Below, piece by piece: positions 9,440 through 21,500 of a DNA stretch of 51,298 bases. The translations under genes and the position numbers were made by a program. The stretch is from Morganella morganii. Lineage in GTDB: Bacteria > Pseudomonadota > Gammaproteobacteria > Enterobacterales > Enterobacteriaceae. The notes beneath the pieces are model-generated. The model worked only from the letters and a program-made list of their open reading frames with translations, was not told where the DNA came from and did no database searches. The DNA lies in assembly GCF_019402645.1 (NCBI RefSeq), contig NZ_VKKS01000001.1, positions 1,127,622-1,178,919 on the forward strand, in the 5' to 3' direction. Numbering within the stretch: position 1 is the stretch's first letter; each line of letters opens with the position of its first letter.

Positions 9440-10365
9440 TGATGAAATCCTTTGGCGATGGTATTTACAGTCGTATTGAGCAGGTCAATATAGGTCGGAA
9501 CCGGGCCGTCAGCGGCGGACAGGGAATCCACATACAGCACACCGCCGTATTCCGCACCGGTTTCCTTGGCGACTTGTTTAGCCGGTTTGTCTGAAATCGT
9601 ACTCTCACTGAATACGACCGGGATTTTATATTCACGGACGGTATCAATCATGTGGCGTACCTGCTGTGGTGTACCTTGTTCTTCTGCATTAATCGGCCAC
9701 AGATACACTTCCTGAAAACCATAATCATTAGCCAGATAACTGAAAGCACCTTCACTGGTTGCCAGCCAGCGCTGGTTTTCCGGGATATTGGCCAGACGGG
9801 CACGCAGCGGGGCATCAAGTGCTTTTATCTTCGCTGCATACGCCGCTGCATTCTTATTGTAGGTTTCCGCATTGGCCGGGTCATGTTTCACCAGAGCGGC
9901 ACGGATATTTTCGATGTACATCAGTGCATTGGTCGGGGACATCCAGGCATGCGGGTTCGGATTGCCGTTATACGCACCGCCGCGGATAGAATTAGGGGTA
10001 ATACCCCCGGTAATAACAACCGCCGGGACATTCTGTAAATTTTCAAAGAAGCGCTCAAACCAGCGTTCCAGGTTCAGGCCGTTCCACAGGATAAGATCCG
10101 CATCCTGTGCCCGCATAATGTCTTTCGGGGTTGGCTGATAATCATGGATTTCAGCACCGGGTTTGGTGATGGACTCCACAATTGCGGCATCACCGGCCAC
10201 ATTCTGCGCGATATCCTGAATTATGGTGAAGGTGGTAACGACCTTAAATTTTTTCTCCGCCGCAGCGGAATACCCGCTGACTGCACACAGGGTAAGGAGC
10301 AGCACAGCATGGCGGAATATCTGTGTCAGGGACGGGAGGGAAAACGTATTCTGCTTTTTGTTCAT
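9436..10365 (-). CDS. sitA: Periplasmic Mn/Fe-binding protein SitA (YfeA)
   Basis: Cluster 9 (A-1) solute-binding protein that captures Mn2+ or Fe2+ in the periplasm and hands it to SitCD. A signal peptide (hydrophobic [15 protein letters not shown]) precedes the mature protein. The expected metal ligands are present: His in AEIHDYQ, His in NPHAWMSP, Glu in TSEGAFSY and Asp in YVDSLS. The ATG at 10365 starts MNKKQN and follows AGGCAGG; the reading frame stays open further upstream but would run over the Fur box. First gene of sitABCD. Confidence 0.92.
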   Translation of the reverse strand: MNKKQNTFSLPSLTQIFRHAVLLLTLCAVSGYSAAAEKKFKVVTTFTIIQDIAQNVAGDAAIVESITKPGAEIHDYQPTPKDIMRAQDADLILWNGLNLERWFERFFENLQNVPAVVITGGITPNSIRGGAYNGNPNPHAWMSPTNALMYIENIRAALVKHDPANAETYNKNAAAYAAKIKALDAPLRARLANIPENQRWLATSEGAFSYLANDYGFQEVYLWPINAEEQGTPQQVRHMIDTVREYKIPVVFSESTISDKPAKQVAKETGAEYGGVLYVDSLSAADGPVPTYIDLLNTTVNTIAKGFHQ

Positions 10366-10411
10366 TTTATCAGCCTGCCTGGTTAAAGTGTGACAATAAC
10401 TAAGGATATCG

Positions 10412-10435
10412 TTATTGATAATGATTATCAATATC
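10412..10435 (-). promoter_or_regulatory. Fur box upstream of sitABCD
   Basis: The palindrome TTGATAATGATTATCAATA includes GATAATGATTATC, an almost ideal Fur operator. It lies 47-70 bases upstream of the sitA start. Iron-replete Fur would repress the operon; Mn-dependent control may use Fur or MntR, which cannot be told from the site. Confidence 0.85.
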
Positions 10436-10602
10436 GTTTGATGCTGTCAAGCACTTCCGTAATATCTTTATAACATTCAATACGATCGATTCACACTATG
10501 CTATGAATCACATAAAATGTAAAAGTTAAGTAAACTCCTTTTGGTTTATGTGTGTTTTCAGTATTCTTAGCTTCGTCAGAATGCCGGATAAAGGGTAACA
10601 GA

Positions 10603-11283
10603 GTGAAAAAAACCGTTAGTGTGATTGCTATAGCATTATTGTTGGCGGGCTGCTCAGGAAGCAGCAAACAAACCCGTACCGGTTCCGGAGGCTGGATAAC
10701 ACCGCCATCTTCCGGCATCACTGATTCTTCTGTTTATCCTGTAAGGGGCAGTGGTGCATATCCTGCCACACCGTTTGATCAGTTTATCCGCCAGGCATCT
10801 AACCGCTATGAGGTCGATGAAACTTTGATCCGCGCAATTATTGAGGTGGAATCCTCTTACCGGCCGGATGTGATCAGCAAATCCAACGCAGTGGGTCTGA
10901 TGCAGATTAAAGCCTCTGCCGCCGGGCGCGATGCTTACCGCGTGAAAGGCCGCAGCGGCGAACCGAGTACCCGTGAGCTGCTGGATCCGCAGACTAACAT
11001 CGATATCGGCACAACCTATATCCGGATTATCCGTGATCAGCATCTGGCCGGGATTACCGACCCGCAAACCCTTAATTACGCAACGATTGTCTCCTATGTT
11101 AACGGTGCCGGGGCTTTGCTGCGCACGTTTGATAACAACCGTGCGCTGGCGATTGAAAAAATTAATGCATTGTCAGCTGATGAATTTTATGAGCATGTGC
11201 AGAGCAGACATCCGGCATCACAGGCTCCGCGCTATCTGTGGAAAGTTAAAAATGCGTACCGTGCACTGGCGATGGCGGACTGA
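10603..11283 (+). CDS. emtA: Membrane-bound lytic murein transglycosylase E (EmtA)
   Basis: Outer-membrane lipoprotein that cleaves peptidoglycan glycan strands (SLT/lysozyme-like fold). The GTG at 10603 gives a 226-residue protein with a signal peptide and lipobox LLAGC. The catalytic Glu lies in IIEVESSYRP, followed by SNAVGLMQIKASAAGRDAY and SYVNGAGALLRTF, all matching E. coli EmtA (203 residues). The N-terminal linker rich in Ser/Gly/Pro is longer than in E. coli. The open frame begins at 10552, but the lipoprotein signal fixes the start. Confidence 0.88.
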   Translation: MKKTVSVIAIALLLAGCSGSSKQTRTGSGGWITPPSSGITDSSVYPVRGSGAYPATPFDQFIRQASNRYEVDETLIRAIIEVESSYRPDVISKSNAVGLMQIKASAAGRDAYRVKGRSGEPSTRELLDPQTNIDIGTTYIRIIRDQHLAGITDPQTLNYATIVSYVNGAGALLRTFDNNRALAIEKINALSADEFYEHVQSRHPASQAPRYLWKVKNAYRALAMAD

Positions 11284-11504
11284 TTCTCTGTTTTTCCCTT
11301 TATAAATTCCTCTTCCGTTGCAGATACTGCGCCGCAGTGTGAAGCTGCAACGGAAATCGTCCCGCTGAATTTCTTCTGCAATAAAACCTGTCTGATATTT
11401 CTGTATCACGCATCAGTTTCCGGTGAATAAAAAGCATACGATCTGCATCATTAATAATGAATAAAAGAATGAGGGAGTGTGAGGAATTGCGTGTTGTGCG
11501 AAAA

Positions 11505-11574
11505 AATGAAAAAAAGCCCTGATTCAGAATCAGGGCGCAATAAGAAATACCAAAAGTTCACTTATCTCTACTAC
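11505..11574 (-). ncRNA. Candidate minus-strand small RNA ending in a strong terminator
   Basis: The hairpin at 11516-11536 is GCCCTGATTC-A-GAATCAGGGC. On the minus strand it is followed by a run of seven T residues, a textbook terminator. No minus-strand gene lies between it and thrS. A TATACT -10-like box sits at 11586-11581 (minus strand), giving a transcript of about 70 bases; no good -35 is seen. I do not recognise it as a named sRNA. The rest of the 11284-12117 gap holds a palindromic hairpin at 11708-11733 and a small ORF at 11765. Confidence 0.3.
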
Positions 11575-11707
11575 GGGTGGAGTATAACGGACAACATTTT
11601 ACAATTGGTGAATTAAGAATGATAAATTGTATCAATATCTTACCTGATGGTTCTGCAATATGAATAATCATGTCCTGTGATTATGACAAAGCGGTCGTCC
11701 CCGGAGG

Positions 11708-11733
11708 AAAGTCCCGTTATAATGCGGGACTTT
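11708..11733. terminator. Palindromic hairpin, possible terminator
   Basis: AAAGTCCCG and CGGGACTTT form a perfect nine-base-pair stem around TTATAATG. A short pyrimidine run (CTCTG) follows, so termination on the plus strand is possible but not strong. Confidence 0.45.
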
Positions 11734-11764
11734 CTCTGTACACTGACAGTTAAAATTACCGGGT

Positions 11765-11914
11765 ATGATAACAACACGTATGTTACGGATTTTTATTGCG
11801 ACAGGCGGGCTCTTTCTGTCGGTTCTGCATTTAAGTTTTGGTTATGAATATAAGTTCATTTATGTTCTCAGTGCAGCTGATTCATTGCCTGAGGATAATC
11901 TGGTTCTTCCCTGA
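11765..11914 (+). CDS. Possible small membrane protein, 49 residues
   Basis: An ATG at 11765 opens 49 codons to a TGA. The product starts MITTRMLRIFIATGG, has one hydrophobic segment (about residues 8-25) and an acidic end (AADSLPEDNL). No good ribosome site precedes it (only CCGGG), and I know no homologue. It is the only plausible coding stretch in the 11.3-12.2 kb gap; it may equally be chance. Confidence 0.25.
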   Translation: MITTRMLRIFIATGGLFLSVLHLSFGYEYKFIYVLSAADSLPEDNLVLP

Positions 11915-12117
11915 AAACGGTTTGTGGCGGATTTTTATAACAGTATTCTGTTGTACAGAAAATGATTTAAAATCCGCCGCAGGCGCTGTTTTAAAAAGAA
12001 AATGCTCATAATTCCTGCATTCTTTGTGATACTGCACACTTTTTAAGATACCTGGTCACATAAATCTATTAATCCTTATTTGCTGTGCTAGTATGGATTT
12101 TGAGTTCCGGCAAGGGC

Positions 12118-12258
12118 GCCCGGCAGATTATGATCCGCAGGTGTGACCCGGCTTGCAATGTACGCAAGAAATTGCCGGTAACGTACTGAAAATCAAATAA
12201 ATGAGATTTCTATATGTGATCTTACGTATGGGTCACCACTGTAGATAAGGATTTAAAA
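12118..12258 (+). promoter_or_regulatory. thrS translational operator (tRNA-Thr mimic)
   Basis: The leader just ahead of thrS keeps the sequence known from E. coli, CTTACGTATGGGTCACCACT. Its hairpin loop carries a CGT triplet imitating the tRNA-Thr anticodon. A second hairpin around TTGCAATGTACGCAAG lies upstream (about 12153-12174). In E. coli ThrRS binds these two anticodon-like arms and blocks ribosome binding to its own mRNA. AAGGAT is the ribosome site before the ATG. Confidence 0.75.
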
Positions 12259-14190
12259 ATGCCTGTAATTACTCTTCCTGACGGCAGTCAGCGCCAGTTT
12301 AACCATCCTGTTTCTGTCCTTGATGTTGCGAATGATATCGGAGCCGGTCTGGCGAAAGCCTGTATCGCGGGTCGTGTTAACGGTACGCTGGCGGATGCCT
12401 GCGACATGATTGAACACGATGCCGATTTAGCCATTATCACCGCCAAAGACGAGGAAGGACTGGAAATCATCCGCCACTCCTGTGCTCACCTGTTAGGCCA
12501 TGCTATCAAACAATTATGGCCGAACACCCGCATGGCGATTGGTCCGATAATCGATAATGGTTTCTATTATGACGTTGACCTCGATGAGTCTCTGACCCAG
12601 GAAGACCTCGAGAAGCTGGAACAGCGGATGACGGAACTCGCCAAAAAAGATTATGACGTGGTGAAAAAACGCGTCACATGGGGTGAGGCCCGCGAGACGT
12701 TCGTTTCCCGTGGTGAAGATTACAAGGTTGAAATTCTGGACGAAAATATCGGTCAGGATGAGCATCCTGCATTGTATTTCCATGAAGAATATATCGATAT
12801 GTGCCGTGGTCCGCACGTACCGAATATGCGTTTCTGCCATAACTTCAAATTACAGAAAGTCGCCGGTGCATACTGGCGCGGCGACAGCGAAAACAAAATG
12901 CTGCAACGCATTTACGGTACAGCGTGGGGCGATAAGAAGCAGTTAGCTGCTTATCTCCAGCGCCTGGAAGAAGCCGCAAAACGTGATCACCGTAAAATCG
13001 GTAAACAGCTTGACCTGTATCATATGCAGGAAGAAGCACCGGGTATGGCGTTCTGGCATAACGACGGCTGGACAATTTTCCGTGAACTGGAAGTGTTCGT
13101 CCGTGTGAAACTGAAAGAATACGATTACCAGGAAGTGAAAGGTCCGTTTATGATGGATCGCGTTCTGTGGGAAAAAACAGGGCACTGGGAAAACTACAAA
13201 GAGCACATGTTCACAACCTCTTCCGAGAACCGTGAATATTGCATTAAGCCGATGAACTGCCCGGGTCATATTCAGATCTTTAACCAGGGTCTGCGTTCTT
13301 ACCGTGATCTGCCGCTGCGTATGGCGGAGTTCGGCAGCTGCCACCGTAATGAATCTTCCGGTGCTCTGCACGGTCTGATGCGTGTCCGCGGCTTTACACA
13401 GGATGATGCGCACATCTTTTGTACGGAAGAGCAGGTAATGGACGAAGTCAGTTCCTGTATCCGTATGGTTTATGATATGTACTCCACTTTCGGCTTTAAA
13501 AAGATCGTGGTTAAACTGTCCACCCGTCCGGAAAAACGCATCGGTTCTGATGTCCAGTGGGACAAAGCCGAAGCTGACCTGGCTTCTGCACTGAAAGAAA
13601 ACAACATCGAATTCGAATATCTGCCGGGCGAAGGTGCCTTCTACGGGCCGAAAATTGAATTTACTTTGTATGATTGTTTGGATCGTGCATGGCAATGTGG
13701 TACAGTGCAGCTCGATTTCTCTCTGCCGGCTCGTCTGGGGGCAACTTACGTTGCCGAAAACAATGAACGCGTTACCCCGGTGATGATTCACCGCGCGATT
13801 TTAGGCTCGATGGAGCGCTTCATTGGGATCCTGACTGAAGAAACTGCGGGTTTCTTCCCGACATGGTTAGCGCCTAACCAGGTAGTGGTGATGAACATCA
13901 CTGACTCTCAGGCTGGTTATGTCCGGGAAGTCGTCAAAGAACTGCAGGATGCCGGAATTCGTGCAAAAGCAGACTTGAGAAATGAGAAGATTGGCTTTAA
14001 AATCCGCGAACACACGCTACGTCGTGTTCCGTATATGCTGGTCTGCGGTGATAAGGAAATGGAAACAGGCGAAGTGTCTGTTCGTACCCGCCGCGGCAAC
14101 GATCTTGGCAGCATAAACGTGAGCGAATTTAAAGACGCACTGCTTGAAGAAATTCGCAGTCGCAGAATTGAAGAACAACCGGAGGAATAA
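12259..14190 (+). CDS. thrS: Threonyl-tRNA synthetase
   Basis: Class II synthetase charging tRNA-Thr, 643 residues (E. coli 642). It contains an N-terminal TGS domain (residues 1-61), an editing domain with the [11 protein letters not shown] motif near 73, and a catalytic core with zinc ligands Cys in MNCPGH, His in [17 protein letters not shown] and a later His in [11 protein letters not shown]-terminal anticodon-binding domain follows. The first gene of the translation cluster; its last bases contain the GGAGG that serves infC. Confidence 0.98.
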   Translation: MPVITLPDGSQRQFNHPVSVLDVANDIGAGLAKACIAGRVNGTLADACDMIEHDADLAIITAKDEEGLEIIRHSCAHLLGHAIKQLWPNTRMAIGPIIDNGFYYDVDLDESLTQEDLEKLEQRMTELAKKDYDVVKKRVTWGEARETFVSRGEDYKVEILDENIGQDEHPALYFHEEYIDMCRGPHVPNMRFCHNFKLQKVAGAYWRGDSENKMLQRIYGTAWGDKKQLAAYLQRLEEAAKRDHRKIGKQLDLYHMQEEAPGMAFWHNDGWTIFRELEVFVRVKLKEYDYQEVKGPFMMDRVLWEKTGHWENYKEHMFTTSSENREYCIKPMNCPGHIQIFNQGLRSYRDLPLRMAEFGSCHRNESSGALHGLMRVRGFTQDDAHIFCTEEQVMDEVSSCIRMVYDMYSTFGFKKIVVKLSTRPEKRIGSDVQWDKAEADLASALKENNIEFEYLPGEGAFYGPKIEFTLYDCLDRAWQCGTVQLDFSLPARLGATYVAENNERVTPVMIHRAILGSMERFIGILTEETAGFFPTWLAPNQVVVMNITDSQAGYVREVVKELQDAGIRAKADLRNEKIGFKIREHTLRRVPYMLVCGDKEMETGEVSVRTRRGNDLGSINVSEFKDALLEEIRSRRIEEQPEE

Positions 14191-15022
<832 letters not shown>

Positions 15023-15052
15023 GCAAGTTTTTAGCAAAGTTTACGACTTTAG

Positions 15053-15418
<366 letters not shown>

Positions 15419-15430
15419 TTGTTCAGACAG

Positions 15431-15454
15431 AAGAGGGAGCTTGCTCCCTCTTTT
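15431..15454 (+). terminator. Terminator after rplT
   Basis: AGAGGGAGC and GCTCCCTCT form a hairpin around a TT loop, followed by TTTT. It ends the thrS-infC-rpmI-rplT unit before pheM. Confidence 0.85.
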
Positions 15455-15564
15455 GCTATCCGGCAGAAAAAATCTGCTGAATGAATAATTTGTCATTGTA
15501 TATCCGTACGTTTTTCGCGTAATATGATGAAATATATCCTGTTAACTGACAAATAGTTGAGAAA

Positions 15565-15612
15565 ATGAATAATATCGTTTCTTTCCGCTTCTTTTTTTAC
15601 TTTAGCGCCTGA
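15565..15612 (+). CDS. pheM: pheST leader peptide PheM
   Basis: A 15-residue leader peptide, [15 protein letters not shown], with five Phe in nine residues. Ribosome stalling at these codons when charged tRNA-Phe is short prevents formation of the attenuator just downstream and lets pheST be transcribed. E. coli PheM ([14 protein letters not shown]) is 14 residues. A TAATAT -10 with TTGTAT 18 bases upstream lies ahead of it (about 15496-15525). Confidence 0.9.
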   Translation: [15 protein letters not shown]

Positions 15613-15658
15613 ACTCAGGGGGCTTTGTGCGTAAAAAAGAAACGAAAAGTAACGCCGC

Positions 15659-15684
15659 AAGCCTCCGGATTGGAGGCTTTTTTG
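15659..15684 (+). terminator. pheST attenuator
   Basis: AAGCCTCC and GGAGGCTT form a GC-rich hairpin followed by a run of T, located 46 bases after the pheM stop. The position and sequence match the transcription attenuator of the E. coli pheST operon. Confidence 0.88.
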
Positions 15685-15770
15685 TTTCAGGGGTTTGCCG
15701 GAACGGGTGAGACAATCACGTCCGGCAGCACCCGTCGTCATAATTGAAGACCACAGGGTCAGAGGAATAG

Positions 15771-16760
<990 letters not shown>

Positions 16761-16774
16761 GGCGGGATACTCTC

Positions 16775-19162
16775 ATGAAATTCAGTGAACTCTGGTTACG
16801 CGAATGGGTAAACCCGGCTGTCAGCAGCGACGCGTTATCTGATCAGATTACCATGGCCGGCCTGGAAGTGGACGGCACAGAAGCCGTTGCCGGTCAGTTT
16901 ACCGGTGTGGTTGTCGGGGAAGTAGTTGAGTGCGGACAGCACCCTAACGCCGATAAACTGCGTGTGACAAAAGTGAATACCGGCGGTGACCGCCTGCTCG
17001 ATATCGTCTGCGGCGCACCAAACTGCCGTCAGGGTCTGCGTGTGGCTGTTGCGACAGTTGGTGCGGTCTTACCGGGCGATTTCAAAATCAAAGCTGCAAA
17101 ACTGCGCGGCGAGCCGTCAGAAGGTATGCTCTGCTCATTTTCCGAACTGGGTATCAGTGCAGATCACAGCGGCATTATTGAGTTACCGGCAGATGCGCCA
17201 ATCGGTACCGATCTGCGCGACTATATGAAGCTGGGTGATACCGCCATTGAAATCAGTATTACGCCAAACCGTGCGGACTGTCTGAGCATCCGTGGTGTGG
17301 CCCGTGATGTGGCAGTTATCAATAAAATGGATTGTCAGGCACCGGATATGTCACCGGTCGCAGCCGTTCATCAGGACATGTTCCCGATCCGTGTTGATAG
17401 ACCGCAGGCGTGTCCGCGTTTTACCGGTCGTGTGATTAAAAATGTTGATGTGACAGCAAAAACTCCGCTGTGGATGGTGGAAAAACTGCGCCGCGGCGGC
17501 ATCCGCTCTATCGATCCGGTAGTGGATATCACCAACTATGTTCTGCTGGAGCTGGGCCAGCCGCAGCATGCATATGACCTGGATACCCTTGAGGGTGAAC
17601 TGATTGTCCGTATGGCTGAGCAGGGTGAAAAACTGACTCTGCTGGACGGTAACGAAGTCACACTGACTGACAACATTCTGGTCATTGCTGACCGCCGTGG
17701 TGCGCTGGGCATGGCCGGTATTTTCGGCGGCGAGCATTCCGGTGTGTCTGATACCACCAAAAATATCCTGCTGGAAACCGCGTTCTTCAACCCGCTGGCC
17801 ATCACCGGCCGGGCACGTCAGTATGGTCTGCATACCGATGCTTCACACCGTTTTGAGCGCGGTGTGGATCCGCAGTTACAGCGTATCGCGGCTGAACGTA
17901 CCACCCGCCTGATTCTGGATATCTGCGGCGGTGAACCGGGTGAAATCATTGAGGTTGTTTCTGAAGCTGATTTACCAAAAGCAGCAACGATCACACTGAC
18001 CCGTAATAAACTTGACCGTTTGATCGGCCACCATGTGGATGATGCACAGGTAACGGATATCCTGACCCGTCTGGGCTGCGATGTGAAAACCGCACAGGGT
18101 CAGTGGCAGGTGACCGCACCGTCATGGCGTTTCGATATGGAAATCGAGGAAGATCTGGTGGAAGAAGTGGCCCGTGTCTACGGCTACAACAGTATTCCGG
18201 ATGTTCCGCTGCGCGCTGACCTGATTATGACATCCCGCCACGAAGCGCATCTGCCGCTTAAGCGTGTGAAAACACTGCTTGTTGACCGTGGTTTCCAGGA
18301 AGCGATTACTTACAGCTTTGTGGATCCGAAAATTCAGACTCTGCTGCACCCGGGTCAGGATGCGATTATTCTGCCGAACCCAATCTCTGCGGATATGTCT
18401 GCGATGCGCCTGTCTTTGCTGACCGGTCTGTTAAGCACTGTTGTGTACAACCAGAACCGTCAGCAGAGTCGTGTCCGCCTGTTTGAATCCGGTCTGCGCT
18501 TTGTGCCGGATACGGCCGCAGACCTCGGGATCCGCCAGGAAACCATGCTGGCAGGCGTTATCGCCGGTAACCGTCATGAGGAACACTGGTCATCAGAAAA
18601 ACAGGTCGTTGATTTTTATGATTTAAAAGGTGATCTGGAAGCCATTTTGGAATTGACTGGCAAATTAGATCGTGTATCGTTTAAAGCAACGACAAATCCG
18701 GCCCTCCATCCGGGACAAGGTGCTGAGATTTATCTGGAAGATGAGCATATCGGTTATATCGGTGTGGTTCATCCGGAACTGGAGAAAAAACTGGATCTCA
18801 ACGGCCGTACGGTTGTCTTTGAAATCCGCTGGGACGCACTGACAAACCGTATTATTCCTGAGGCTGAAGCAATTTCACGCTTCCCTGCGAACCGCCGGGA
18901 TATCGCCATCGTTGTGCCGGAAAACGTCGCTGCACAAGACATTCTGAACGAATGTAAAAAAGTTGGCGTAAATCAGTTAGTTGGCATAAACTTATTTGAC
19001 GTGTACTGTGGTAAGGGTGTTGCTGAGGGTTATAAGAGTCTGGCGATCAGTCTGACCTTACAGGATACAGAGCGTACACTTGAAGAAGATGAAATTGCAG
19101 CAACCGTAAACAAATGTGTTGCCGTGTTGCAACAGCGATTTAAAGCATCCTTGAGGGACTAA
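16775..19162 (+). CDS. pheT: Phenylalanyl-tRNA synthetase beta subunit
   Basis: Structural and editing subunit of PheRS, 795 residues. An EMAP/OB-type tRNA-binding domain is near residues 40-150 ([16 protein letters not shown]). It is followed by the B3/B4 editing domain, B5 domains and a C-terminal ferredoxin-like anticodon-binding domain ([14 protein letters not shown]). Length and motif order match E. coli. Confidence 0.98.
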   Translation: MKFSELWLREWVNPAVSSDALSDQITMAGLEVDGTEAVAGQFTGVVVGEVVECGQHPNADKLRVTKVNTGGDRLLDIVCGAPNCRQGLRVAVATVGAVLPGDFKIKAAKLRGEPSEGMLCSFSELGISADHSGIIELPADAPIGTDLRDYMKLGDTAIEISITPNRADCLSIRGVARDVAVINKMDCQAPDMSPVAAVHQDMFPIRVDRPQACPRFTGRVIKNVDVTAKTPLWMVEKLRRGGIRSIDPVVDITNYVLLELGQPQHAYDLDTLEGELIVRMAEQGEKLTLLDGNEVTLTDNILVIADRRGALGMAGIFGGEHSGVSDTTKNILLETAFFNPLAITGRARQYGLHTDASHRFERGVDPQLQRIAAERTTRLILDICGGEPGEIIEVVSEADLPKAATITLTRNKLDRLIGHHVDDAQVTDILTRLGCDVKTAQGQWQVTAPSWRFDMEIEEDLVEEVARVYGYNSIPDVPLRADLIMTSRHEAHLPLKRVKTLLVDRGFQEAITYSFVDPKIQTLLHPGQDAIILPNPISADMSAMRLSLLTGLLSTVVYNQNRQQSRVRLFESGLRFVPDTAADLGIRQETMLAGVIAGNRHEEHWSSEKQVVDFYDLKGDLEAILELTGKLDRVSFKATTNPALHPGQGAEIYLEDEHIGYIGVVHPELEKKLDLNGRTVVFEIRWDALTNRIIPEAEAISRFPANRRDIAIVVPENVAAQDILNECKKVGVNQLVGINLFDVYCGKGVAEGYKSLAISLTLQDTERTLEEDEIAATVNKCVAVLQQRFKASLRD

Positions 19163-19166
19163 ACCT

Positions 19167-19463
19167 ATGGCGCTTACTAAAGCTGAAATGTCAGAAAATC
19201 TGTCGGAAAAACTGGACCTGAGCAAACGCGATGCGAAGGATCTGGTTGAACTGTTTTTTGAAGAGGTACGCCGTTCTCTTGAGAATGGTGAGCAGGTGAA
19301 ATTATCCGGTTTCGGAAACTTTGATCTGCGGGACAAGAATCAGCGTCCGGGCCGTAACCCGAAAACGGGTGAAGATATTCCAATCACAGCCCGTCGTGTT
19401 GTCACTTTCCGTCCGGGGCAGAAACTGAAAGCCAAGGTCGAGAAATCGACACCGAAAGAGTAA
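19167..19463 (+). CDS. ihfA: Integration host factor subunit alpha
   Basis: DNA-bending protein of the HU/IHF family, 98 residues. The DNA-binding arm [25 protein letters not shown] is nearly identical to E. coli IhfA; it forms a heterodimer with IhfB. It starts four bases after pheT and is part of the same operon, as in E. coli. Confidence 0.98.
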   Translation: MALTKAEMSENLSEKLDLSKRDAKDLVELFFEEVRRSLENGEQVKLSGFGNFDLRDKNQRPGRNPKTGEDIPITARRVVTFRPGQKLKAKVEKSTPKE

Positions 19464-19470
19464 GACCTGA

Positions 19471-19500
19471 AACGACCTCTTATGAGGTCGTTTTCTTTTC
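19471..19500 (+). terminator. Terminator after ihfA
   Basis: AACGACCTC and GAGGTCGTT pair around TTAT, followed by TTCTTTTC. It closes the pheST-ihfA unit ahead of btuC. Confidence 0.85.
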
Positions 19501-19574
19501 TGTGGTTTGTCAGACATTAACATGCTTCTGACTCAGGTATACTGCCTCCCGTCTTGAACAATGACAGGGAACTC

Positions 19575-20585
19575 ATGCATATTCACAACCCCATCACAAA
19601 GCTGGTACAGACGCGGAAAAAGCGGGATGTTCAGCACATAATTTTTCTTTCCGTTACCTTGCTGATAATGATCGCCGTTGCACTCTGCGCCGGTGAAATG
19701 TGGATTTTACCGGACCAGTGGTTATCTGAAACCGCACAATTATTTGTCTGGGATCTGCGTTTCCCGCGTGTGCTGGCGGTGATTGCGGTGGGAGCCGGGC
19801 TGGCGATGGCCGGTGCGGTGATGCAGGCGATTTTTGAAAACCCGCTGGCGGAACCCGGATTACTTGGTGTGAGTAACGGTGCCGGGGTGTTTGTTGTCTT
19901 TATCGTCTTGTTTTTCAAAGGCATGCCACCGCTGTGGGTACTGGGCGGCGGTGCGGTTATCGGGGCAACATTGCTGACACTGATTTTGCTCTGGTTTGCT
20001 CATTTCCGGCGGCTGAGTAACAGTCAGTTGCTGCTGGTCGGGGTGGCGCTCGGTGTTATCTGCGGTGCATTTATGACCTGGATGGTATATTTCAGCACCA
20101 GTCTGGATTTACGCCAGCTGATGTACTGGATGATGGGGAGTTTTTCCGGGGCGGACTGGCGGCTCAGTCCGCTGCTGGCGGCGATAGCGGTGGTGGCGGT
20201 GTGGTTGCTGTGGCAGGCACCGGTGCTTAATTATCTTGCGCTGGGAGAGGTCAATGCCCAGCAGCTCGGGGTATCGGCACACCGCTGGCGTAATGTGTTT
20301 ATTATCGCCGTCGGGTTACTGATTGGCCTGAGTGTGGCGGTGGCCGGTGCTATCAGCTTTATCGGGCTGATTATCCCGCATATGCTGCGGCTGATGGGCA
20401 TTACCGATCACCGTACATTATTACCCGCCTGTGCCTTGTTCGGCGCAGTCAGCCTGCTGCTGGCAGATTTATGCTCGCGGCTGATTTTATCCGATGCTGA
20501 GATTCCGATTGGCGTGGTGACCGCAACCATCGGTGCACCGGCCTTTATTTATCTGCTGACCCGGCATCACGGAGGGCGCCGCTGA
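19575..20585 (+). CDS. btuC: Vitamin B12 ABC transporter permease BtuC
   Basis: FecCD-family permease that forms the B12 channel in the inner membrane with BtuD. The protein has 336 residues from the ATG at 19575, about ten helices, and family motifs RFPRVLAV, FENPLAEPGLLGVSNGAG and the coupling region FIGLIIPHMLRL. The frame is open from a TTG at 19554, but GGGAACT fits the ATG. The stop overlaps the btuD start (TGATG). btuE, which lies between these genes in E. coli, is absent. Confidence 0.95.
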   Translation: MHIHNPITKLVQTRKKRDVQHIIFLSVTLLIMIAVALCAGEMWILPDQWLSETAQLFVWDLRFPRVLAVIAVGAGLAMAGAVMQAIFENPLAEPGLLGVSNGAGVFVVFIVLFFKGMPPLWVLGGGAVIGATLLTLILLWFAHFRRLSNSQLLLVGVALGVICGAFMTWMVYFSTSLDLRQLMYWMMGSFSGADWRLSPLLAAIAVVAVWLLWQAPVLNYLALGEVNAQQLGVSAHRWRNVFIIAVGLLIGLSVAVAGAISFIGLIIPHMLRLMGITDHRTLLPACALFGAVSLLLADLCSRLILSDAEIPIGVVTATIGAPAFIYLLTRHHGGRR

Positions 20586-21358
20586 TGGAAAACCTGTTAC
20601 TTGATGTCAGCGGGATCCGCATCGGTCGCCGCCTGTCCTGTGATGCCCTGCAATTTTTTGCCGGACAGCAAATCCATCTGCTGGGGCCGAACGGTTCCGG
20701 TAAGAGCACACTGCTGGCCGCACTGGCGGATGCCGTGCGCTATGACGGGCAAATCCGCTATCGCGGCACTGACTTAAAAACGATCCCCAAACGGCAACAG
20801 GCGCAGTTTCGCGCTTATCTGACACAAACCACCGACTGTGTGCCGGTTATGACAGTGTTCCAGTATCTGCAACTCTATATGCCGGCGGTACAGGAAAATA
20901 CACAACTTATTTATCAGCTGTGCGGTGATTTTCATCTGGCGCTGTTATTACCGCGTATGCTCACACAATTATCCGGCGGTGAATGGCAGCGGGTGAAAAT
21001 AGCGGCGATATTTTTGCAATTATGGACTACGGATGATTTGTCGGGGAAATATCTGTTACTGGATGAACCGCGTAACCATCTGGATATTACCCAGCAGGCA
21101 ATGCTGGATAAATGGATAGCCCGGTTCTGTGAGCGGCGGGGAACGATTATTACCAGTGGTCATGATTTGAACCACAGCTATCTGCATGCGGATGCTGTGG
21201 TGTTACTTAAAGGCGGTCAGTTACTTGCGGCCGGTGAAACGCAGATAATTATGACTGAAGATATTTTGAGCGAACTTTTCCAGTCAGAAATAAAAAGTAT
21301 CAGACCAACACAAGAAACTCATTGGCAAATAACAAATTGGCATCAACATCACAGCTGA
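20585..21358 (+). CDS. btuD: Vitamin B12 ABC transporter ATPase BtuD
   Basis: ATPase partner of BtuC, 257 residues. Walker A GPNGSGKS (~37), signature LSGGEWQR (~128), Walker B LLLDEP followed by RNHLDI, and the switch His in SGHDLNHS are present. The usual NSLD after Walker B reads RNHLD here, a mild variation. Translationally coupled to btuC by a one-base overlap. Confidence 0.94.
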   Translation: MENLLLDVSGIRIGRRLSCDALQFFAGQQIHLLGPNGSGKSTLLAALADAVRYDGQIRYRGTDLKTIPKRQQAQFRAYLTQTTDCVPVMTVFQYLQLYMPAVQENTQLIYQLCGDFHLALLLPRMLTQLSGGEWQRVKIAAIFLQLWTTDDLSGKYLLLDEPRNHLDITQQAMLDKWIARFCERRGTIITSGHDLNHSYLHADAVVLLKGGQLLAAGETQIIMTEDILSELFQSEIKSIRPTQETHWQITNWHQHHS

Positions 21359-21406
21359 TTTTTGTTATGCTGTCACATAAAATCGCGGTTATTTACATCT
21401 GCAAAG

Positions 21407-21423
21407 ATTAAGATTTATTTAAA
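21407..21423 (+). promoter_or_regulatory. PmrA-like box upstream of the arn operon
   Basis: The direct hexamers ATTAAG and TTTAAA with five bases between match the PmrA consensus YTTAAK-N5-YTTAAK at 10 of 12 positions. The site lies in the btuD-arnB spacer, 40 bases upstream of the -10 box at 21464. This is farther than the spacing I know for enterobacterial pbgP/arn promoters, so direct activation is uncertain. Confidence 0.4.
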
Positions 21424-21440
21424 CAGGAGCCTGGTGTTGA

Positions 21441-21469
21441 GCGTCAATTGAATCAATTCAGGATATAAT
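21441..21469 (+). promoter_or_regulatory. Likely arnB promoter
   Basis: A perfect TATAAT lies at 21464-21469. At a 17-base spacing the -35 position reads GCGTCA, a poor match, which fits an activator-dependent promoter. The start of transcription would be about 25 bases ahead of arnB. Confidence 0.5.
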
Positions 21470-21500
21470 CATCACTTCCGATTCTTATTAGGTTGTATTT

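Noticed and set aside
12943-13791. Long minus-strand open frame inside thrS
   Set aside because: It is antisense to an intact threonyl-tRNA synthetase and has no ribosome site or recognisable domain.
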